A stretch of 13,306 bases of DNA from positions 1 to 13,306 of the forward strand of contig JBGPKH010000192.1 in assembly GCA_041485845.1 (NCBI GenBank), given 5' to 3'. Source of the stretch: OMOG01 sp041485845 (GTDB lineage: Bacteria; Acidobacteriota; Terriglobia; Bryobacterales; Bryobacteraceae). The notes below the pieces were generated by a model, which saw nothing but the letters and a program-made list of their open reading frames with translations, ran no database searches and had not been told where the DNA came from. This document shows, piece after piece, positions 8,456-13,306 of the stretch; positions within the stretch are counted from its first letter, which is position 1, and each line of letters begins with the position of its first letter. The position numbers and the translations under genes are program-made.

Positions 8456-8551
8456 AGGCCGGCGCTTGCAGCAGAGGTAGGCAGGGCCTCATCCCGAGTC
8501 TCGGCCGCTGAAACTTCACTCTCTGGCTCACGCCTCTCTCAAGCCGCCGCC

Positions 8552-8790
8552 GACATCAGCCCGGGTAGCTTCGCCGGCGTTGCAGCGACGCGCTACGCAT
8601 GCTCTATCTCGCCCCGAGAAACGTTGCGGTCTTCGCCGCCCTCACCACTGAGGCCGGGCTCGCCATGCTCGTCATTCGGCCGCAAGCCGGATGAAGCGCT
8701 GGTGTGGGTCGAGCGCGGGATCGCACTCGACCAGGAGAATCCACATGGGTGACCAAGGCCGGCTACGATCTCACCAGGCTTCACCGCGAG
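8552..8790 (+). pseudogene. Decayed partial copy of the 455-aa gene
   Basis: This stretch aligns base by base with 4577-4842 of the 455-aa gene, covering its residues 165-252. Several lesions break it: a TAT-to-TAG stop at 8566-8568, an in-frame 27-base deletion near 8662, a one-base insertion near 8677-8681, and a one-base deletion near 8751. Similarity starts abruptly at about 8552 and stops after 8790, so both ends of the gene are missing. In the clean block 8711-8749 against 4762-4800 there are five differences in 39 bases, four of them at third codon positions, meaning the copy diverged as a working protein before it was lost. It sits between kinase 2 and the secreted-protein gene. The rest of the 407-bp gap (8456-8551 and 8791-8862) shows nothing recognisable. 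Confidence 0.87.
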
Positions 8791-8862
8791 AAGTGCCGCA
8801 TGGATGGCCGCCAGTCCGGTACGGAGCATTCTCGAAAGACCAGGGATGGGAGCCAACTGCTA

Positions 8863-9747
8863 TTAGTGCCACCTGGGGTCGTCGGGCAGCGGCCGGGCAT
8901 CCAACTCGGCGGACCGCACCCGTCCGTTATCGAAGTTCACTGAACAAGAGAAGCCGAATCTCTCTTCGCGATTGCCGCGGTGGATATCCAGTGTTCCGGT
9001 CACCCAATCGTCCCGGCCGGGACTGTTGTCGATCGCCGTGCGCTGAAAATGAATATCGTTCGTACGGAATCGCCGTGCCGCCTGGGTGAGCACGGCTTGC
9101 TGGCAGACGCGAACGGCTTCGGCGACGCCAAATGCATGGTTGTACCGCCGATAGTAATCGCTTTCGCGGTAGTTGGGCCGGTACTCATCCTGGGAAGAAT
9201 ACCGGTTTCGATCGGTGCCGCCATACGCCGGCGGATTGCCGGGGCCGGGTGCCGAGTTGGAGTAGGCGCGATCGCGGTCCTGATAGTTCGGCGGATTGCC
9301 GCCAGTGACCGGTCCGGCGTTAGAGTAACCACCCGCATTGGGCCCGCGCGCGTCCCAAATGATGTCAAACGTGTACCCTTCAGCGCCTCCGTCTTTGTCC
9401 TCGATTTGCACCACAGCGCTTCCGCCGTTGCGCGGGTCGCGGATCAACTCCTGCCGTCCCCGGCCATCCACGCCCGAAAAGTGGAAGTTCGCCGGGTTAA
9501 CCGGCATAGCGCCAGTGCACTCGAATCGGCGCCACTGCGCCGGCTGTCCCGAGAGTGTGCGGAGGGTGGCGGTTGTGCCACGAATCTCGACTTGTGCAAC
9601 ATCGTCCACCACGACTTCCATGGTGCACTTGCCGCGATCCGGGCCGCCTCCTCCGACAATCGTTGCTTGCCGTTGATTATTCTGCGCGAACATCGCCGAT
9701 GCAAGTATCGCGCTCACAGCAAGAGTTCGCACTGTTTGGCTTTTCAT
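8863..9747 (-). CDS. Conserved secreted two-domain hypothetical protein, 294 aa
   Basis: A signal peptide is clear: Lys/Arg start, hydrophobic core (residues 8-20) and likely cleavage after FA at 20-21. The mature N-terminal domain (about 29-132) is predicted to be beta-rich, with C41 and C77. A Gly/Asn/Pro/Tyr-rich linker (about 134-200) contains two imperfect 20-residue repeats. The C-terminal domain (about 205-290) begins with a helix containing C215 and has a strand with C268 (FSCSV). Two cysteines per domain suggest one disulfide in each, as expected for an exported protein. From memory, proteins with the KCTMEVVVDD and WRRFECTG segments are common in acidobacteria but have no assigned function. 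GGAG five bases before the ATG fixes the start. It is convergent with the region carrying kinase 2 and divergent from kinase 3. No enzyme motif is visible. Confidence 0.85.
   Translation of the reverse strand: MKSQTVRTLAVSAILASAMFAQNNQRQATIVGGGGPDRGKCTMEVVVDDVAQVEIRGTTATLRTLSGQPAQWRRFECTGAMPVNPANFHFSGVDGRGRQELIRDPRNGGSAVVQIEDKDGGAEGYTFDIIWDARGPNAGGYSNAGPVTGGNPPNYQDRDRAYSNSAPGPGNPPAYGGTDRNRYSSQDEYRPNYRESDYYRRYNHAFGVAEAVRVCQQAVLTQAARRFRTNDIHFQRTAIDNSPGRDDWVTGTLDIHRGNREERFGFSCSVNFDNGRVRSAELDARPLPDDPRWH
9202..9327 (-). repeat. Two imperfect tandem repeats inside the secreted-protein linker
   Basis: Residues 141-160 (YSNAGPVTGGNPPNYQDRDR) and 162-182 share the order YSN, then Gly/Pro, GNPP, a Tyr and a DR.R ending. 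A third, shorter echo begins with YSS at 183. The two units also share stretches at the DNA level, for example GGCGGATTGCCG on the plus strand in both, which supports internal duplication. Confidence 0.5.
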
Positions 9748-9752
9748 AGAGT

Positions 9753-9756
9753 CTCC
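9753..9756 (-). promoter_or_regulatory. Ribosome binding site of the secreted-protein gene
   Basis: The minus strand reads GGAG followed by five bases (ACTCT) and then the ATG at 9747. This is the cleanest Shine-Dalgarno sequence in the window and decides the start of that gene. Confidence 0.6.
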
Positions 9757-10157
9757 ACAACATTAACCAGCATGTTCATGGCCACTCGCGGGCTGTCCGC
9801 GCCAGAAACACTGCGATCACAAAAACTGAGCGGAATCATACCGTGGCCATCGGCGAACTCTGGAGCTTGGCCTCAAGTGCGGCTGAACGCCCGACGCCTG
9901 GGACGGGCATCCCTGGCGGGCCTCGGGCTACCGGCGTGCGTGCTCGGCGATTGAACTTCGGCTGATCCCGCCGCCTTGGTCTGAATCTCTTTTTCCCGGC
10001 CGGGTAGCAACCGGGACGGCCTTGGATTCTTTCGTGCTGAAGGTCCTTGGTCGGCTTGCCAGGCACGCCTTTTCCGGCAGATGCCGGGCCGCGTCTTCCG
10101 GGACGGTCCGCGCGGCTCGGTTACGGTTGTGCTGATACAGCGTGAGCTACGGAGCCG

Positions 10158-10176
10158 CGACCGTAGGAAGCGGTCG
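10158..10176. repeat. REP-like GC-rich hairpin
   Basis: CGACCG at 10158-10163 and CGGTCG at 10171-10176 form a perfect 6-bp stem around the 7-base loop TAGGAAG, inside the wider context GGAGCCGCGACCGTAGGAAG. I remember near-identical hairpins (GCCGCGACCGT, a purine-rich loop, then GCGGTC) scattered between genes in Solibacter-like acidobacterial genomes. The hairpin is seen directly; membership in a dispersed repeat family is from memory and untested, since only one copy lies in this window. Confidence 0.5.
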
Positions 10177-10250
10177 GCGGGTGAGGATTTCCCGAATCCG
10201 TGTAAGCACGCCAGTTGCAGGACGCATTACCGGCGAATGCCCTTGCGGGG

Positions 10251-10256
10251 TACAAT
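10251..10256 (+). promoter_or_regulatory. -10 hexamer for kinase 3
   Basis: TACAAT (five of six matches) ends 12 bases before the ATG at 10269, so the message would have a leader of only about five bases. A weak -35, TTACCG at 10227-10232, lies 18 bp upstream. This placement argues against the longer in-frame start at 10215, which would lie upstream of the promoter. Confidence 0.45.
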
Positions 10257-10268
10257 CATGGAACACCT

Positions 10269-13076
10269 ATGCCGATAACCCCCGGAACCCGCCTGGGTCC
10301 TTACGAAACAGTGTCGCTGCTGGGCGCCGGCGGCATGGGTCAGGTCTACCAGGCTCGCGATACGCGGTTGAATCGCGACGTAGCCATCAAGGTCTTGCCC
10401 GACACCTTCGCCAACGACGCGGCCCGCGAGCGTTTCCGCCGCGAGGCCCGCGCCGCATCCGCCCTGAGCCATCCCAATATTTGCGCCATCTACGACGTGG
10501 GCGAATCCGAAGGCCGGCCCTATCTGGTGATGGAACTGCTCGAGGGACAGACGCTCCTCCAGCGAATCGGCGGCCACCCTCTGGACATGGAAACGGCCCT
10601 GACGCTCGCCATTCAGATCGCCGACGCGCTCGATGCGGCCCATTCCAAGGGCGTGATCCATCGCGACATCAAGTCGGCCAATATTTTCGTCACGGCGAGA
10701 GGCCAAGCGAAAGTACTCGATTTCGGCCTGGCCAAGCACGGCGAGTCCATCGTACCCGGCGACGATACCGCGGCCATGACGCAGGGTATTCTGACCACGC
10801 CCGGCACTACCATGGGCACCGTGGCCTACATGTCGCCGGAACAGGCGCGCGGGCAATCCGTGGATGCGCGCACTGACCTGTGGTCCTTCGGCGTGGTGCT
10901 GTACGAGATGGCTGCCGGCAAGCAGCCTTTCGAGGGTCCCACCAACGCTGTGATCTTTGAGGGCTTGCTCACCAAGGCGCCGGCGCCCGTGCGTGAGAGG
11001 AATCCCAAGGCGCCGCCGGATCTGGAACGGATCATCCACAAGGCGCTCGAAAAGGACCGCGAGATGCGCTACCAGTCGGCCGGCGATCTGCGCGCCGACC
11101 TGAAGCGCGTGGAGCGCGAGGCCAGCTCCGGCAGTCTGCCGGCGTCTAGCTCCAAGGTTGCCGCGCCGGCCATGCCGCGCCGCCTGGCGATGTACGGAAT
11201 CGCGGTGGCTGCCGCGGTGGTGGCGATCGGCAGCCTCTTCTGGTGGCAGAAGAGCCGGCCCGCTCCGCTCAGCGACAAAGACGTGGTGGTGCTCGCCGAT
11301 TTCGCCAACACTACCGGCGATGCGGTCTTCGACGGCGCGCTCCGGCAGGCGCTGGCCATCCAGCTCGAGCAATCGCCTTTCCTGAAGATCATGGATGACC
11401 GCGAGGTGCGCGCGGGACTGCGATTCATGGGAAAGTCTCCCGACGAACACGTCAACAGCCAGGTGGCCCGCGAGATTTGCGAGCGCGCCGGCGACAAGGC
11501 CACCATCGCCGGCTCCATCGCCGGCCTGGGGAAGTCGTACCTCATCACGCTCGAAGCCGCCACTTGCCAGACTGGTGAGACCCTGGCCCGCGAGCAGGCC
11601 GAGGCGCCCGACAAGGAGCACGTGATCAAGGCCCTGGCCGTGGCGGCAAACGGGCTGCGTGCCAAGCTGGGGGAATCGCTCAGCTCCATCCAGAAGCTCA
11701 GCCACGTTCCCGAGCAGGTTACGACGGCTTCGCTCGAAGCCTTCCAGGCTTATGCGCTGGGGGTCGCCCAGAGAGACCAGGGCAACGATCTGGAGGCGGT
11801 TCCCTTTTTTCAGCACGCCACCGAGCTGGATCCCAATTTCGCCATGGCATACGCGCGCATGGCTACCATGTATTCGAATCTCGGCGCTCGCGAGCGGAGT
11901 GTCGAGTACGCCAAGAAAGCCTATTCGCTGGTCGATCGGGTCACCGAGCACGAAAGGCTCTACATCACCAGCCAGTATTACAACTACGTCACTCGCGAGC
12001 TGGACAAGACCATTGAAGCTTACCAGTTGTACGCCCGCACGTATCCGCGGGACTTCATCGCCCATAATAACCTGGGCGTCTCGTACGGTCAGGCCGGCGA
12101 GTACGAAAAAGGAATACTGGAATTACAGGAGGCGTTGCGCCTGGATGCCGGGGCGGCCAATCAATACGCCAACCAGGTTGTCTATTACACCTATTTGGAC
12201 CGGTACGACGAAGCCAAGGCCATCGCCGCCAAAGTGTTTGAGCGCAAGCTCGAGTCTCCTTCCACACATTTCTGGCTCCTGCGGCTGGCCTACATCCAGG
12301 GCGACCAGGTGGCCGTGAACCGGGAGATCCAATGGTCGGCTGGCAGGCCGGACGAATTCCGCAGCGTCAACCTGCAAGCCACCAACGCGGATTACCTGGG
12401 CCAGCGCCGAAACGGCAAGGAACTATGGAAGCGCGCCGCGGACATGGCGAAACGGCGGAACCTGGCCACGGTAGCTGCCGCGTACGCCGCGGGCGACGCG
12501 TGGAGAGAGGCCGTGCTGGGGAGTTGTGACTCGGCTCTCAGTCAGGCACGGGCCGCGGTGGCGCTGGTGGATGCGAACACCATCACGGCTGCGGGTCCGG
12601 CCGCTACTGCCTTGGGCCTTTGCGGCGCCGGCGCCGAAGCGGAGAAGATCGCCGCCGCTATCGCGAAAGAGTTTCCCACCGACACCATCTCCAACGCGGT
12701 GGGCATTCCCCTGATCCGCGCAGCCATCGAGCTGAAGCGCGACCAACCGGCCAAGGCGATCGAGTTGCTGAAGTCCGCGGTTCCCTACGAACGTTCTAAC
12801 CCGAACCCGGCCTATCTGCGCGGCCTGGCCCACCTGCGCGCGCGTCAGGCGCCGGAGGCCGCCGCCGAATTCCAGAGAATCATCGACCACAAGGGCGCCT
12901 ACTGGGGTCCGAACTACGCGCTGGCCCACGTCGGCCTAGCCCGCGCCGCCGCGCTAGCAGGCGACACCGCCAAGGCCAAAAAGGCCTATCAGGACTTCCT
13001 TGCACTGTGGAAGGACGCCGACCCCGATCTGCCCATTCTCGCCGAGGCCCGCAAGGAATACGCCGCGTTGAACTAA
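10269..13076 (+). CDS. Transmembrane Ser/Thr protein kinase with TolB-like and TPR sensor half (kinase 3)
   Basis: A 935-residue kinase. Kinase domain about residues 12-282: glycine loop GAGGMG at 19-24, K41, E59, HRDIKSAN with D133, DFG with D151 and SPEQ at 189-192; all catalytic residues are present, with Ser at 136 in place of the usual Pro. One membrane helix lies at about 307-326, ending FWWQK. Outside follows a TolB/FlgO-like domain (about 338-470, opening VVVLADFANTTGDAVFDGAL) and then TPR-like helices from about 484 to the end, clearest at 599-630 and 827-925. I remember this kinase-TolB-TPR arrangement, with a C-terminus like KAYQDFLALWKDADPD, as common in acidobacteria. The family's extracytoplasmic role is unknown; peptide or protein binding is likely from the TPRs. 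The ATG at 10269 is preferred over 10215 because the extra 18 residues precede the promoter and look non-coding. It is transcribed alone. Confidence 0.93.
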   Translation: MPITPGTRLGPYETVSLLGAGGMGQVYQARDTRLNRDVAIKVLPDTFANDAARERFRREARAASALSHPNICAIYDVGESEGRPYLVMELLEGQTLLQRIGGHPLDMETALTLAIQIADALDAAHSKGVIHRDIKSANIFVTARGQAKVLDFGLAKHGESIVPGDDTAAMTQGILTTPGTTMGTVAYMSPEQARGQSVDARTDLWSFGVVLYEMAAGKQPFEGPTNAVIFEGLLTKAPAPVRERNPKAPPDLERIIHKALEKDREMRYQSAGDLRADLKRVEREASSGSLPASSSKVAAPAMPRRLAMYGIAVAAAVVAIGSLFWWQKSRPAPLSDKDVVVLADFANTTGDAVFDGALRQALAIQLEQSPFLKIMDDREVRAGLRFMGKSPDEHVNSQVAREICERAGDKATIAGSIAGLGKSYLITLEAATCQTGETLAREQAEAPDKEHVIKALAVAANGLRAKLGESLSSIQKLSHVPEQVTTASLEAFQAYALGVAQRDQGNDLEAVPFFQHATELDPNFAMAYARMATMYSNLGARERSVEYAKKAYSLVDRVTEHERLYITSQYYNYVTRELDKTIEAYQLYARTYPRDFIAHNNLGVSYGQAGEYEKGILELQEALRLDAGAANQYANQVVYYTYLDRYDEAKAIAAKVFERKLESPSTHFWLLRLAYIQGDQVAVNREIQWSAGRPDEFRSVNLQATNADYLGQRRNGKELWKRAADMAKRRNLATVAAAYAAGDAWREAVLGSCDSALSQARAAVALVDANTITAAGPAATALGLCGAGAEAEKIAAAIAKEFPTDTISNAVGIPLIRAAIELKRDQPAKAIELLKSAVPYERSNPNPAYLRGLAHLRARQAPEAAAEFQRIIDHKGAYWGPNYALAHVGLARAAALAGDTAKAKKAYQDFLALWKDADPDLPILAEARKEYAALN

Positions 13077-13225
13077 GCGGCTACGCAATAATAACTACTC
13101 AAAATCAGGCTGAAAGAGAGTAATATGGCATGCCATTCTCGCTTTCGAAACTTGAGATCTCTATATCCCCTGATAGCCGTAAATATTGTGGCTTTGCTCC
13201 GTTGTGCCCGCTAGACTGGCCGCTG

Positions 13226-13241
13226 TTTAATATGCTATAGT
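13226..13241 (+). promoter_or_regulatory. Promoter-like region before the right-edge gene
   Basis: Two overlapping -10 candidates occur: TTTAAT at 13226-13231, with TTGTGC 18 bp upstream at 13202-13207, and TATAGT at 13236-13241. Both match TATAAT in five of six positions. The second overlaps the left arm of the inverted repeat at 13237-13274, so a protein bound there could block it. Confidence 0.3.
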
Positions 13242-13274
13242 TCCGCTTGTGTTCATCTCGAAAGGCGGAACTAT
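13237..13274. repeat. Perfect 10-bp inverted repeat ahead of the right-edge gene
   Basis: ATAGTTCCGC at 13237-13246 is exactly reverse-complemented by GCGGAACTAT at 13265-13274, with an 18-base loop. The right arm ends six bases before the ATG at 13281, and the left arm overlaps a -10 candidate. It could be a regulator's operator, an RNA hairpin controlling translation, or the end of a mobile element. Confidence 0.6.
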
Positions 13275-13280
13275 CGCATT

Positions 13281-13306
13281 ATGAGAACTCCCTCCTTCTT
13301 CTCCGA
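13281..13306 (+). CDS. Start of an unidentified gene, cut by the window edge
   Basis: An ATG at 13281 opens a frame reading MRTPSFFS to the end of the window. Support comes from the promoter-like hexamers and inverted repeat directly upstream, and from GGCGGA at 13264-13269 as a distant possible ribosome binding site. Eight codons are too few to name a product or to be sure the frame is real. Confidence 0.3.

Larger units (their letters stand above)
9748..10268. other. 521-bp divergent intergenic region before kinase 3
   Basis: No gene is supported here. On the minus strand TATGAT at 9840-9835 (five of six to the -10 consensus) could serve the secreted-protein gene, leaving a leader of about 80 bases. 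A 6-bp stem, TCCCGG at 9994-9999 and CCGGGA at 10011-10016, is present without a following T run. The hairpin repeat at 10158-10176 and the promoter of kinase 3 occupy the right end. The remaining sequence looks like non-coding or long-decayed DNA. Confidence 0.4.

Noticed and set aside
8691..9089. Plus-strand frame spanning the relic and the end of the secreted-protein gene
   Set aside because: It is one of the shifted frames of the decayed copy and then runs antisense to a supported gene.
8980..9954. Open plus-strand frame of 324 codons opposite the secreted protein
   Set aside because: The minus-strand gene has a signal peptide, a clean ribosome site and paired cysteines. The plus frame has none of these and runs into a non-coding gap.
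9994..10016. Stem-loop TCCCGG/CCGGGA considered as a terminator
   Set aside because: The T run precedes the stem on the plus strand and reads as A on the minus strand, so it is wrongly placed for a terminator in either direction, and no gene ends nearby.
9836..10066. 76-codon minus-strand frame in the gap before kinase 3
   Set aside because: Arg/Pro-rich composition typical of non-coding GC-rich DNA, no ribosome site, no recognisable domain.
10227..12065. Open minus-strand frame of 612 codons opposite kinase 3
   Set aside because: It mirrors the kinase and TolB-like regions codon for codon. High GC removes stops from the antisense frame, and the predicted protein resembles nothing.
1..13306. 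CRISPR array, tRNA or rRNA genes
   Set aside because: No regularly spaced direct repeats, no cloverleaf with a CCA-type end and no conserved rRNA segments were seen on either strand.

Overview
The window is high-GC bacterial DNA, most likely from an acidobacterium of the Solibacter/Bryobacterales type. This is inferred from gene content, not from a marker gene. It carries three large membrane-anchored eukaryotic-like Ser/Thr kinases with PD40 beta-propeller or TolB-like/TPR sensor halves, a short secreted protein of a kind I associate with that group, and a GC-rich hairpin repeat of the kind scattered through such genomes. No rRNA, tRNA or CRISPR array is visible.

Layout, left to right. Bases 1-82 (minus) are the first 27 codons of a probable ISAzo13-type transposase running off the left edge, followed by an AT-richer stretch that should hold the end of that element. 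Kinase 1 (272-2965, minus) is a kinase, one membrane helix and a PD40 propeller. Next comes a divergent pair of poorly characterised genes: a 208-aa acidic helical protein (3204-3830, minus) and a 455-aa TPR-like helical protein (4087-5454, plus). Kinase 2 (5774-8455, plus) repeats the kinase-helix-propeller plan with a more diverged kinase domain. Behind it lies a broken relic (8552-8790) of a second copy of the 455-aa gene. A two-domain secreted protein (8863-9747, minus) follows, then a 521-bp gap with a hairpin repeat, then kinase 3 (10269-13076, plus), whose extracytoplasmic half is TolB-like plus TPR. The last 230 bases are AT-richer and hold a promoter-like region with a perfect 10-bp inverted repeat in front of the first eight codons of a cut-off gene.

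The three kinases have all catalytic residues and one predicted membrane helix each, so they look like functional transmembrane signalling proteins sensing with different C-terminal modules. Kinases 1 and 3 are close relatives in the kinase domain although their sensors are unrelated, which suggests sensor swapping. No operon links them: most genes are separated by over 200 bp and directions alternate, and several have a promoter-like -10 hexamer close to, or directly at leaderless distance from, the start codon. The most unusual content is the 208/455-aa divergent pair and the decayed paralogue, whose pattern of substitutions shows that the 455-aa reading frame was under protein-level selection before the second copy died.
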